From Agrocybe praecox (Eukaryota > Basidiomycota > Agaricomycetes > Agaricales > Agrocybaceae), in assembly GCA_964017145.1 (NCBI GenBank), contig OZ024840.1, positions 806,001 to 870,000 of the forward strand: a stretch of DNA of 64,000 nucleotides, read 5' to 3'. The notes beneath the pieces were generated by a model. It was not told the origin of the DNA, searched no databases, and was given only the letters and a program-made list of their open reading frames with translations. The translations under genes were made by a program, and so were the position numbers. How positions within the stretch are numbered: the first letter of the stretch is position 1; each line of letters opens with the position of its first letter. Below, piece after piece: positions 25,101 through 35,649 of the stretch.

Positions 25101-26205
25101 AACAATTTCAAATGTCTCCACTGCAACATACCCCTCATGAGCGAGCGATATCTTGAGGTGGTCGGCTTTGCTGCAGCATTGTCCGTCATTCGCTCCAACG
25201 TGTGATATATGTCGTACATCGATGTCTTTGAACACAGACTTAAAATATGGAGAAGTCGAAGAAGAGGGAAAGTGATGCATGTACGGACGACTTTCTGTGA
25301 TGATGGATATAACCCGCGACGCAGCAGTTGGATGTGATGGGGGATCGCACGATGACATCCACAGTAACTGAGCGCAATATCGTGGACGCCGTTCGTATGA
25401 ATGATTTTGAAATCTCGATGGCAGTCGATGGGGAGCGGGCATCTCATGCTAGCGTGGTTGAGATGTATCTTGAGACCTAGCGATTTTAGAGTGACATTAA
25501 CAAATGTCGTGGCAACCCATTGCTGCGCGGTACAACATCAGCGTCACGTTCGGAGAAAGATATCGAGATTTTGGTACTCACCTGGATAACATGGAATGGA
25601 TTCTGTCTATGACGTTTCACGCAGCATTCTTGGCACACGAGATCCGGGGTAAAACAGTCGAGACAACGATACTCTGCATCGTTTGGCAAGAGTTTCTTTC
25701 GTGCCACACAGTCCGGACATTGTGAATCCCTCATAAAGTCACCCCTGCCGTCCCATCGAGCTTGTTCATCAAGGTAATCGCTACGGAACTGATTTTTCCA
25801 TTGAACGTGAACCCTTTCCTACGATTTGTTTTCGCAGTAAGTACATGGACGATGTGCATGGATGCAAAATTGATTACTTACAGATATCTTGTTCCTGATT
25901 CTTTTTTTTTTGGGGTGATTTTCTTGGGCATGCGAAACCCTGCTATCACAGACTTGAACGTCGACCTCCTCATCATACCAATCCCCCGAGCTATCAAGGG
26001 ATAGCTTGTCGTCGTCGTCGGGTGCCCAAGCTGTGCCAACCGTCCAAGTTGTACGGCCTTTGAGTGGCGAGCGGGACGTTTCGAGCGGGATATTTCGACT
26101 ACTGGTAGTGGATGAGCGAGTGTGTAGGACCTCGAAATCGTCTTCGAGAGGGATACGGTCATGATAAACCCCCAATTTGCTGCGTTTGAGTTTCTGTGTT
26201 GTCAT
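22151..26205 (-). CDS. KDZ transposase with CxC2 cysteine cluster
   Basis: A multi-exon gene on the minus strand. The first exon from 26205 encodes an acidic/basic leader ending KKKRIRNKIS. The second has the CxC2 cluster CPDCVARKKLL...RCLDCF...VCQECCVKRH (25486-25700). Then DFKIIHTNGVHDIALSYCGC and FPLLRLLHILSLCSKTSMYD (25010-25450) and the core blocks IISYDIACQWYKNLADRMEK, IPKFHEPAHNDKDHQQFSFN, GVGLTDGEVPERGWSGNNGV and GSRHDVLDDHFGFWNWKKYC (24035-24460). The C-terminal exon (22151-23467) has WNDCLHPEEVELWLPSQLP and CHDALHALRHALRVKTRMIQ with a coiled-coil/acidic tail. These are diagnostic of Kyakuja-Dileera-Zisupton transposases, DDE nucleases acting on element ends in the nucleus. The tail repeats ENKIDIEQLNSGAEE-like units. 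It appears full length and without unexplained stops. Confidence 0.88.
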
Positions 26206-26924
26206 GACATATACCCAGGTATCCCACTGAAGTCCACAAGCGGAATTTGGCAGCTAATGACATCATAGCACATGACCGCTCACGGTTTGATCAACGAAAA
26301 ACACGTCCGAGTTTTGTTCTCAATCCCTCCACAATATTTGGGAGGCTGTGAGTAAGTCCTTCATCCAGGTTCAACATGTTATAACTTACCTTTTCTCTTT
26401 TCTTGATTTTATGAAGATATCTGGATTCTTGGCGCTCTGAGCGCTCATCACTTTGTAAATTCTTTTTTGTTCTGATTATCGATTTACTTGCTGATTGACG
26501 TTAATGTTAGGAAAAATGGCCCATATTCAGTGAGTCCTCACCACCTGCTAATGGTGATGAAGGCTTAATTTCCATCCACCAAGGCTTCCATGCCAGAGCT
26601 CGTCATATGGGACGGAAGGTACGTCTTTGTTTATCACACATTGTCATGCCCAAGTTCTAACACGAGTGATCATATTTAGCACGTCAGTGCAAATTATCAA
26701 CGCTGAATCGCGGATAGCCGCTGAATTCACCACCGGCGGCGTATTTAGTATCTCAGTGGCTGGCGTATTTTGGACCGTTTGCTGGTACCTACATATTCCA
26801 TCATGGGACTCGGAGGTCCTGCGTTTTATTGACCCAAGCCTCGTTACATGAACAGATGCTCGACTTCTGCCAGACGGTATCGCCCACGCTCGAGGATTAT
26901 TAGGACTTCCCTCACGACCTCAAT
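26206..26924. other. 5' flank of the KDZ gene
   Basis: No supported coding sequence. It should contain the transposase promoter; no motif stands out. Confidence 0.4.
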
Positions 26925-27180
26925 GACATCCCACGTATCGCTGTCTCCGTCCGCATACATACCCTCACGTATCGCCGTCTCCGTCCGCATACATACCTTC
27001 ATTGCCTCTATGCCCTCTTCATATCGCTTTCCTGTGCATCATCTCTCATGTATCGTCGTCTCTGTCCGCATACATACCCTCACGTATCGCTGTCTCTGTC
27101 CTCATATATACCTTCATTGCCTCTATGATGCCCTCTTCACATTGCTTTCCCATGTATCATCTCTCATGTTTTCAATCATA
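26925..27180. repeat. Degenerate minisatellite, about 120-bp unit x2
   Basis: The phrases CCGCATACATACC, CTCACGTATCGC, CTTCATTGCCTCTATG and CATCTCTCATG recur in the same order twice, with a shorter inner repeat of the first two. Confidence 0.75.
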
Positions 27181-27312
27181 CATACTTTAAATAGATCATT
27201 TCGTATCATAGCACTACATCTTTTAACTCAAGTATATTTTGAGCTTGCCGTTCCCTTGAAGTGGATGAAGTATAGGGAACAAAACTTGGTGATGAGGATA
27301 TGAAATATATAT

Positions 27313-27830
27313 ATATTAGCAGATATATCCCAAGCAGATAGTACACTAGCAAATGGACGACAATGACGAGGAGCATGCCAATATAGTAAGCGATAGAAGA
27401 TAGCGTTGAAAGCAAGAGAAGAGGGTATGATGCTTAAACATACATAAATATATTAGCAGATATATCCCAACCACATGGTACACTAGCAAGTGGACGAGGA
27501 GCATGTCAATATAGTAATAAGCGATAGAAGATAGCGTTGAAAGCAAGAGAAGAGGGTATGATGTTTTAAACATACATAGTACTTAGAATAGTATACGGAA
27601 TCGTTCGTTGATGGAGACCATTCCACATTCAGATATATTAGCAGATATATCCCAACCACATGGTACACACGCAAGTAGACGAGGAGCATGCCAATATAGT
27701 AATAAGCGATAGAGGATAGCGTTGAAAGCAAGAAAAGAGGGTATGGTGTTTTAAACATACATGGTACTTAGAATATACGGAATCGTTCATTGATGGAGAC
27801 CATTCCACATTCCAATCGCTTTGCAACTTT
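27313..27830. repeat. Tandem repeat, three units of 137-190 bp
   Basis: Units start with ATATTAGCAGATATATCCCA at 27313, 27450 and 27635. Each continues through GCGATAGAAGATAGCGTTGA; units 2 and 3 also share ACGGAATCGTTCGTTGATGG-like sequence (about 27595 and 27780). Open frames on the minus strand are just the translated repeat. Confidence 0.82.
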
Positions 27831-28240
27831 GAGACAATCTTCTTGATCAGGCCCAACTTAGATAATAGACGCTCGCACCCAGACCGTATCTCGTGCTGTT
27901 ACTCGTGCTGTTAGCAATTTCGATAGCTTCGTCGACAGTTTCGTAGAGAATTCATTCTTGATTAGCAATGGCCATACTGGTATCTACGGGTCCAAGAACA
28001 GTAGATTAAAAGTAGCATTGAAGTAATATCCATCTTCGTGGTAAGGATGTTTGAATTCTCAGCAACAAATCCTTCTGAATTCTAACACAACTGAAGAGGT
28101 TACTTACTGTAGGGTATTTAGAAGAGCCACAGATGTCCTGCTATGATCAATATCAATTCGGTGGGTAAGTGGACTATTCACAGCAGTTGATATTTTTCTC
28201 ACAAGGATACATAGTACATACTGACAATGTCTTAAAAATT

Positions 28241-28330
28241 CTACAGGACAAGAACGACGACGTCAAGCTGCTCAGAAATACAGGGCTAAAAATATAGACA
28301 TGCTCCGTATGAATGAGCGACTCCGTCGGT
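28241..28330 (+). pseudogene. Basic-region (bZIP-like) exon fragment
   Basis: Between an acceptor-like CTACAG and a GTATGC donor lies a frame reading RRRQAAQKYRAKN followed by MLRMNERLRR. The spacing resembles a basic-leucine-zipper basic region, or the short Arg-rich exon common in repeated Agaricomycete genes. No complete gene could be assembled, and the solo LTR lies 25 bp downstream in what would be the next intron. Confidence 0.35.
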
Positions 28331-28355
28331 ATGCGTACGTCCATTGCCTCAAGCC

Positions 28356-28833
28356 TGTCAGGGCAACACTATAATCAGTGTGACAAGGCCACCAACAAAG
28401 ACAAAGCAAGAGAGAAGAGAGAGAAGAGAGAGAGAGGAATAGATAGAGATAGAGAGACACTCAATGATTCTAAGAGATCACACCAATGATAGTGGATATC
28501 CTAAGAGATTGAAGCTGGGGCTACAGCTACATACATGTCCAGTATATATACCCTACAGCTATTCTGGAATATTCCTCCATGACATCATAGAAAGGAATGA
28601 TGAGTAAGGCAATGACATCATAAAGAAAGTAAAAGAATAATGTGGAATGATGTAGAATGGATGAGGCTATGCTCATGGGAAATTAAAGTGATAAGTATCT
28701 AATCAAATGATAATCAAGAGATAATCAAGAGATAATCAAAGATATGAAACAGATAAGATATCTACACATCTACAAAAGGGAAAAATGCGAAATAAATATA
28801 GAAAAATAAGGAAAAATAGGGGAAACCCTGACA
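28356..28833 (-). mobile_element. Solo LTR of the Gypsy family at 49155
   Basis: 478 bp in reverse orientation, starting TGTCAGGGCAACACT and ending AGGGGAAACCCTGACA, flanked by perfect 5-bp duplications AAGCC (28351-28355 and 28834-28838). It is similar along its whole length to the 517-bp LTRs of the complete element, with scattered substitutions and a shorter GA/CT tract. It is therefore older, and the internal region was lost by LTR-LTR recombination. It sits inside the KDZ element and so arrived after, or travelled with, that element. Confidence 0.93.
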
Positions 28834-29550
28834 AAGCCCGCCTCGAGTCCATCTGAATTGCTAAACCAGTGGTATGCTCCAGTGAACGGCGATCCCAGAA
28901 CTGAAACTTACAAATCGTCAAATTTACGACCCTGGCTAGTATATACTAATTTACATGAGAACTTCTGAACCATGAGTATTACCACATCTTATGCACCAAT
29001 TATCTGGGTTAATCCATGACCGACAGAGAAGTTCTCGAACGGCTCGGAGGGGGTCTGTATGTTATTCATCGCTTCACGGTGATGGATATCACCACGGCTG
29101 TACCATACACACGGATTTGGAACTTCACGCGATCGCGTGTAGCTAGGGCGCTAATGCACGATTCCGATCCCTAGGCTAAACTCAAAGTAGTACCCACTTA
29201 ACCATATATATACATGAAATACATGATACAAACCTATAATTAAATATTGAGATTTGGCTGGAATGCACCAACTAATAGGATTTTTCTGAAATAAGCAACG
29301 GAGACCTGATCTAGGGTATTGACTCATCAACAGCCGAAATTTGAACCCAGAACAGACCGATCCTAGAAGTTTCGAGCAAGCGCATTTACGTTCAGGGACT
29401 AACTGATAGTTCAGTGAGTAGGCTCCGACAGGACCGGTAAAACACAGTCATTTATTAAATACTAGCTAAAGTATGGGAGGGGTATGTATAGTGAAAGAGT
29501 GAAAGAAATGAACATAAAAGGAAGGATCAGTGACCACCGATGGTCTTGGC
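28834..29550. other. No gene seen
   Basis: Unique-looking sequence between the solo LTR and the 219-aa gene; no motif or repeat recognised. Confidence 0.4.
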
Positions 29551-30377
29551 TCACATGGCGATGCAGGGAGCGGGCTTGTTGCTGGTAAGCTCATCATCAG
29601 CGAGCTCATCATCAGATGGGTTGGCGGCAACAGTAGAGCGGTGACGGCGAACTCGAGTGGATGCACGGTGAGCAGTCCTACGTCTCTTGCGAGAGTTTTC
29701 CTTGGCATGAGACCCTCGAGGAGTTGGATCCTCATCTTCATCACTGCTGATAACAATGGGGTTCTCCCGACAACCACCATTTGCCATCTCCTTGACAAGT
29801 TTTGTCAGGGCGCGGAGGAGGAAGGGGGCAACAACATCAACGTTGGGGGCATGAGGGAAGATGACGTGGACACCAACAGCATTGGCCGTCTCCCCAACCT
29901 CAACCCTTAGAGTGATAAATATAAATGAGTCAAGAAGTCCAAAATGAAACCATGAGCAGACTCACGCATTATTGGCGAGCAACCACTCAGGAGTTCGGAC
30001 GTGTTGCATAACCTTGACTCCAGAGGTTTGAATGAATGTCTGCTGATTGTAAGGGGCTATGACGATGTCAGAGAATGTCGGATAAGGATAGAACTTTAAA
30101 AAAACATACCATCTTCGTTCGGGAGGCGACGATGGGTTCCTTTTCTATCGGACTGAGCGAATACAACAACAGTATCTAATGATGAGTGAGCTAACGAATA
30201 AAGAGCAAGAGAACAAAATTATTACTTACCTTGGGTTTGGTTGAAGCCAGGGGCGGGAACCCGGACAACCTCAACTTGAACAGGGTTGGCAGCAAGGGCA
30301 TTGGTGGTGTGGCCAGGGTTGGGAATCTGGACAACCTCAACTTGAACGGCGTTGGCAGCAATGACGTTGGTCGACAT
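29551..30377 (-). CDS. Small nuclear-type protein with SUMO-interacting-like motif and NLS (219 aa)
   Basis: Four exons: 30230-30377, 30110-30175, 29966-30056 and 29551-29905, all in phase. Donors are GTAAGT, GTATGT and GTGAGT; acceptors are TAG, TAG and AAG. The first exon holds an internal duplication (AANAVQVEVVQIPNPGH / AANPVQVEVVRVPAPGF). The middle has TVVVFAQSDRKGTHRRLPNE and FPHAPNVDVVAPFLLRALTK. The C-terminal third has PIVISSDEDED, a hydrophobic core followed by acids as in SUMO-interacting motifs. It is followed by SRKRRRTAHRAS and RVRRHR, a likely nuclear localisation signal, and a second acidic patch. I do not recognise the family. Its position inside the KDZ element makes it candidate cargo or an accessory factor for the transposase (inference). 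Confidence 0.75.
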
Positions 30378-30875
30378 GTTGAGGTACGAATGAGATTCTA
30401 CAAGGTGAGGTGGGTGGTGTACATCGCTCTAGGTCTATCTTGGTTATATAAGACCTTGGAAGGCAGAAGCGAGATTGGATAAATCGAGTATAGTGCCGTT
30501 GGAGGGGTCGCTGTGGAGGGTGTTATCGTGGTTGGGAAAAAAGAAGCGTGGGTGACCGCGTCACCAGCGAGTTACGCTATAGTTCGCTTAGTTCGCGTGT
30601 CACACGGTGTTGAACGTTAACGAACCCTGACCTATACCTTTTAGGATCTTTTGTGCGCTTATCGCGACTGTTGGCCGTCAATAGTAATCCGTTACTTTGG
30701 AAATATACGATTCGGAGCATGGAATAAGGGATTGGAAACGTAAATATGAGTTCAATATGGACCGACATTTATTTTTTTGCTCACTGTGGTACGTTCAGGT
30801 TTTTTTTTGTTCGCTTCTCATACCTGCGGTATACGAGTCCTCTGCTCCGCCTCTCCCTTCCCATAATAATTTCTG
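30378..30875. promoter_or_regulatory. Intergenic between divergent cargo genes
   Basis: 498 bp between the divergent 219-aa gene and the gene at 30876; presumably holds both promoters. No specific motif identified. Confidence 0.35.
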
Positions 30876-33545
30876 ATGGTTAATCCAGGCTCTTTCACGC
30901 CTCTCAGAAAACAATTCCTCTTGGATCAGCAGGATATCTATGCCGAGGGTGCATCCAAAGGCCTCATCGGCGATACTATTGCTAATATTCAAAGGCGCTA
31001 TTTCAAGCGCTTTCCGCTCTCTTTGGCGCACGATCAAGAACCTACCGAAGAATGGCTTTCAAAAGTCGACGACGATGCTCCTGATGAAGAGATCCCGGCC
31101 CCATCGAAAGAGGATATGGAACCAGAAGCCTACGCAAATGCTCTAGCCATATACGAGGTGAAGGCGGAGCAATTGAAATTTCGTAAAGAGGTGGGCATTT
31201 TCTTCTTGTTTAACTACATATATTGTTACTGACTGGTATACAAATTTATTTTGATAGCAAATCCGGCGTCGACTGCACTATCAGTACACGAAATCGAAGG
31301 CACCTTCGAAATTCGAACTCTCGCCATCAGATCCGATGGCGATTCTCATATCGCAGATCAATGGATCTTCCATGAAAAAACCTCGACTACGAACTGGTTA
31401 CAATATCTGGGGACCAAAAAATCGTGTCATTGTCGATCCAGTCTTTGAACAGTGTGTGAAGGATAACTGCGTCCCTCCGAAGAAACAAGCCGCTTTGCGA
31501 AGTCAGTTATACAAGGAATGTTTCGACCGACTTCCAGCCGAAGAGCGGCAAATTTGGGAAGATCGTGCTAGATCCGAACATCAAGCAGCTCTTCGTGAAT
31601 TCAAGGACAACGTCAACAAGGAGCCGTCAACAGAACCAGAGGCCCGTCAAAGGTATGTTATTTTATATTTTCATTCTAACATCTTATTTACTATGTACAA
31701 CAGAGCTATACACAATCTCCCTTCTTTTGCACAACCTGTGCTCGACCTTATCGCATCGCATACCGGCTGGAAGGTCACCCTAATCGCTGGCGGTCCAGAA
31801 CCAGCAGACCAGGGTCGCTTGAATATGATAAGGTAGGCTGTTATTCATGATTAACGCACGAAATTGCTCAAATTATTTATTAAATCAGTATTCACTCTGG
31901 CGAAACGAAAGGCAATGTTAAGATGAACTTTGGCAAATCAGAGAGACGCGCATATAAGGACTATGTTGTACCAATATTCAGAAATTTTCTCAAGAAATGT
32001 TATAGTATGTTTCTGTCGCTTTTTCTATTCTTAGCTCAACGTTCTTACCTAATCCGTTAACAGCTGTCGAAGAATGTCGCGCCTCTGTTCTGAACAACGA
32101 ATATGCATCGCTTGCAAAGACATTATCTGACGAAGATGGTGGTCTATTTACGCTGGACTCGGCAGAAGACTGCAGCAACATAAAAATCACTGCACTTGCA
32201 ACATCAAGATCTGTCTCTGCCGAATCCAGCTCATCAACGAAAACTACTTCAACGCTCAACGCTCCTATCGGGGGAAGAGTCAATTTCCTCAAGGTATGTA
32301 GATACGGCAAAATAAAAACATGCAATTATTCACATAATATTTCAACAGGAAAAAAGTCTACCTACCAATAGCCCGCCTTCTATGGATCAAAATTCCGTCA
32401 TACCAACTATATCCACGCGTCCATCTGCTGTCGAAACAGAGAGGCAGAGATCCAAATCACCTCCAATTTCGCCACCGGTTTCCCCCACAGCCTCCCCCCG
32501 ACCAACACTTCACTCGCTCGACGAACATACGGTGTTTGAACATGTATGCGGCTTGCTCGGTGTGTCGCCCTCGATGGACTCGATTGGTCGGCAAGAAAAT
32601 AATGCTGCCAATACGGTGATCAGCCCAACACCCGGCCAATGATTGCTGGTTCGTCCACGATGTGATGACTTGGAAGAAATGGCAACGTTGCACGTCAATA
32701 AGCGACCTAGGCAATCTCCTTCGAAGTCCATTTCCGTCAGTTCAACCCAACAAACATCACCGCAATCTGGGCTTGACCTACTGGCGATGTTGGCTGTGGA
32801 TGGCTATAACATGCAGCGAGGAATCACCGTTGGCCGTACGACCACCCCAGCTGTAGATGTTGACACAGGATCCCCTTCTGCCCATACCTCGACACCGGAC
32901 CTTATGAATGCCCAACAAAGCGAGGTCGATACGGATAGCATGCGTGCAATTCCGACTTTATCATCGCCGTCTATGGAAGCAAACATCAACCCCGAATCCT
33001 CTGGTGTCGAGACTCCAACGCGCGAGCATCTCAATTCCACGCACCAACCGGCCGCATGGTTCTCCGATGCCATCAAGCTATACCGTTCGCAGCTTATGTG
33101 CAAGGAGTGGGATGCTCTACTATCTAGCTGGGCCCGCTACCAGGAAGAAGCTTCGAACTATATGCATGACGGCAAGCTCGGTTTCGCTGGACGTCCTCCC
33201 TGTATTGGAACGTGGATCAAAAGCGCGCGTTCTCCGACGTTTAACCCAAGAATCTCCAATATCCGACAGTTTAAAGAACAGTTTAGGACTTGGTGGGCTG
33301 GCTTGCAGCCGGAATGGAGGGTCGACGCGAAGACAGGGATATTAAAGCAGCCGAGTGTGAGGGGTGACTTGGAAATCTTCAGGAAACCAGGCAAGAATGG
33401 CCTGTACACCGTGGTAGCAGCGTTATGGTTCTGGGGTTTGGCGGCAAAGGGGAAGAAAGGTATCGGTGGTGAAAACGCATGGAAAACGGCCATTAACGAT
33501 GTTGTATGGGTCATGGATGGATTGGTCAACTCGAAATATGCTTGA
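30876..33545 (+). CDS. Large transposon-associated Agaricomycete protein, one in-frame stop
   Basis: Exons 30876-31190, 31258-31652, 31704-31832, 31889-32004, 32064-32293 and 32349-33545 are all in phase. In the last exon a TGA at 32640-32642 interrupts an otherwise continuous frame. To that TGA the product is 492 aa; past it another 300 codons stay open in the same frame to 33545. N-terminal half: an HMG-box-like segment (GYNIWGPKNRVIVDPVFEQC ... EERQIWEDRARSEH) and NVKMNFGKSERRAYKDYVVP. C-terminal half: CKEWDALLSSWARYQEEASN, GRPPCIGTWIKSAR, WWAGLQPEWR and GKNGLYTVVAALWFWGL. I recall these blocks, in this order, from a repeated uncharacterised Agaricomycete family. The TGA marks recent decay, readthrough or a sequencing error. 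Function unknown. Confidence 0.75.
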
Positions 33546-34224
33546 TTCGTATCTTACGGGGTACGTAAATCATTATCCTACGTTTTTCTCTTCCTTCCTT
33601 TTCATCTTTTTCCATTCACCGTCGTCCGCTTTTCTCTCTTTCATATTCTCAATGTTACATATTCATTCCTTTCATCTTCTCCACCAACGGGCGTATATAG
33701 ACTTCTATTCATTCGTCGCTTTTCTTGATCCTACCCACAAGCTATACTCGTCTTAATACACATGCGCCACACTTACATATATCTTGCAAGTTTATTTGAC
33801 CTGGACTCTCTCGTACTTACGTCTACGTGGCTCTTGAATGTTTTTCTACACACCTAATTATCTTGTGTCTGGCATAATTTTCGTATCAATATCAATTATC
33901 GTAAATATAATGAAATGAACTGCACGTAAGCGAAAACATGTGATCTGATATTAAAAATATACCTCAGCGTGAAAATAAAGTGACCGAGGCATCTATAATT
34001 AACTCAATCTGTAAATAGTAGCATCGGCGGTGCCTTAGAACATGCCGAGTTGCCATTGTGTGCCGGAGCCGTAAAAGGATGTCACATATAGTCACACGAC
34101 GCCGAAATGCCATATGTGTGTGGTGGTATGCATCATGTCGGGAGTTGGGTAGTTATGGGCCTGGATGCATCACTCATTTTGGGCAACTACCAGTATATGA
34201 TACATACAGGTGTCAGTAAATGGT
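33546..34224. other. Right end of the KDZ element
   Basis: Non-coding. The right terminal inverted repeat with its two GTTGCCCA/ACCCAACT-type motifs lies at about 34130-34224. The rest is AT-rich without a gene. Confidence 0.6.
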
Positions 34225-34622
34225 GCAATAGCAGCAACTGCAGTATTGGTACGATTTTATTCTTGCTATATTTTTCTCTCATCCTGAACATTAATTAAAA
34301 TACCTAGGCTCGCTGGGCGCTTTCGTGTGACGATTCTTTTCAAAGTGTTGGACAAAACACAGGCATTCCCTATGCTCAAGATTTCGACGAATATCTTGGA
34401 TTCCTTATGTCCGGTCTTCGAAGGAAGAAGAGGAGCGTCTTGAATCTCATTCGCGAATGGGACCAAATTGTCTTCCCAAATTCGGAATCAAGTCTTGTTG
34501 ACCGCGATGCCAGCTCGAGTGGCTTCAAGATTGCCATGCAGATGCTCGACGACGATGAGATCGAGGACAATGCCACTTCCGTACTAGACGAATCCAATGG
34601 TGACTCTAACGCTGAAGATTAA
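34225..34622 (+). pseudogene. 3' half of the split gene
   Basis: After the target duplication 34225-34232 the codons read A-ATAVL to a GTACGA donor (34249). After the acceptor at 34307 the last exon reads ARWALSCDDSFQSVGQNTGI, GFLMSGLRRKKRSVLNLIRE and WDQIVFPNSESSLVD, ending at a stop at 34620-34622. The frame is exactly that of the 5' half ending at 21628. This family normally continues GAIA(S/A)...ARWALSPDE, so the two halves are one gene. Confidence 0.85.
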
Positions 34623-34924
34623 ACAATTTGTTCATTTCTCAAGTCATACAAATCAATATATTAACTAGCGATCTGTGATGTAAATAAATGTAGTAATAAA
34701 GTTCAGAATGTAACATTTCGGTCCTTGTGTATGTCTGTGTTGCTTGGTGTAACCATCTTCGCTCCAAATACATGCTGTTAGAACACTCCTCTAATGCGAC
34801 CTATTAGTTTCTCCAAATATGATGTGCTCCACAGTATAGTGAAAATGAAGCTCCATCGTTGGCGCTGTTGCGCAGTCCTGCGGAACATAAAAGACAACGA
34901 ACCTATCGAGAAATCCCCAAAATC
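34623..34924. other. Intergenic
   Basis: About 300 bp between the split gene and the coiled-coil gene; no feature recognised. Confidence 0.4.
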
Positions 34925-35649
34925 ATGAGTAACATTCCTCACCGCAAACCAATTCCCTTATATCCCAATCCTCCTTCACCACCCCATGATGGCCCAGAAT
35001 CCGAAGATTACTCCTACTTCCCCCCTATTCGTATTGGAGATGACCCACCTCTTGTTCAGCCCCGCCAGCCCCACATCCGAGTTGAACATCATAACTCGCC
35101 AGCTGGATTTGACTCAGAGAACAACGGTTCACCCCGGAAAATCACGACTGCTACATCAAAGGCTCGGCTCGGGGAAAGAAACATTCTGAACACAACGGGT
35201 GCTGAGACAGTGAGTCCTGAGCTCCTTAATTGACGAAATGAAAGACTCAACCCTATTGATGTGAGCAGCAGGGCCCAGCTTCCACATCGAAGCGTAAACC
35301 AGCATGCAGTATCCCAGCGAAAACAGTGAGTTTAGACTTCAACAATGGAAAATACAGCTTACTAGTTGATTAAATATAGATCCCGAAGCCTACCAAATCG
35401 CAGACCACGGCAAAGCGCAAAGCTCTAGACCACGACTCGGATGTCGGTGACTAACACGAACATCAACAGCCACCTATAAAAAGAAGCTGCCTCACCTTCG
35501 TCTTTGAGGACGACATGGAGTGGCTTAAAGGGGAGATCAAAGAAATAAAGGACTATATTCGACAGGTGGTTGATAAAGGGGAGGAGGAGAGGCAATGTAT
35601 CGATGATAAGTTAGACGAAATTTTTCACCAGGTCCATCAGCTTTCTTGA
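34925..35649 (+). CDS. Small basic/coiled-coil protein with internal stop and possible alternative acceptor
   Basis: Exon 1 34925-35209 (Pro-rich, IPLYPNPPSPPHDGPESEDY), exon 2 35269-35325 and exon 3 from 35380 are all phase 0. Exon 3 reads IPKPTKSQTTAKRKALDHDS and then meets TAA at 35452, giving 138 aa. The same frame continues open to a TGA at 35647 with PIKRSCLTFVFEDDMEWLKG and a coiled coil (EIKEIKDYIRQVVDK, DDKLDEIFHQVHQL). A second acceptor, CAG ending at 35469 and preceded by a branch-site-like CTAAC (35451-35455), is also phase 0. Using it would skip the stop and join exon 2 to the coiled coil. So this is either an alternatively spliced gene or a fresh pseudogene. The family is not recognised. 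Confidence 0.6.

Larger units (their letters stand above)
21629..34224. mobile_element. 12.6-kb KDZ-type transposon inserted in the split gene
   Basis: Flanked by perfect 8-bp duplications GCAATAGC (21621-21628 and 34225-34232). Joining across one copy restores the reading frame of the interrupted gene. The ends are imperfect inverted repeats: left TAGTTGCCCAAATCAAGTGA and GTGATGCATCC (about 21655-21688), right (complement) TAGTTGCCCAAAATGAGTGA and GTGATGCATCC (about 34170-34200), each followed by a further ACCCAACT motif. Eight-bp duplications are typical of KDZ (Zisupton-like) elements, and the insert carries a KDZ transposase. Inside are minisatellites, a solo Gypsy LTR, a 219-aa gene and a large multi-exon gene. 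The terminal repeats are diverged, so it is not a very recent insertion, although the target duplication is still perfect. Confidence 0.85.

Noticed and set aside
27313..27830. Family of similar small secreted proteins (several 70-90 codon minus-strand frames)
   Set aside because: The frames are the same tandem repeat translated several times, without starts in comparable places or consistent signals.
29080..29180. tRNA-like B-box (GATTCCGATCC) suggesting a SINE
   Set aside because: No cloverleaf can be drawn, and the only A-box-like sequence is too close. No second copy was seen in the window.
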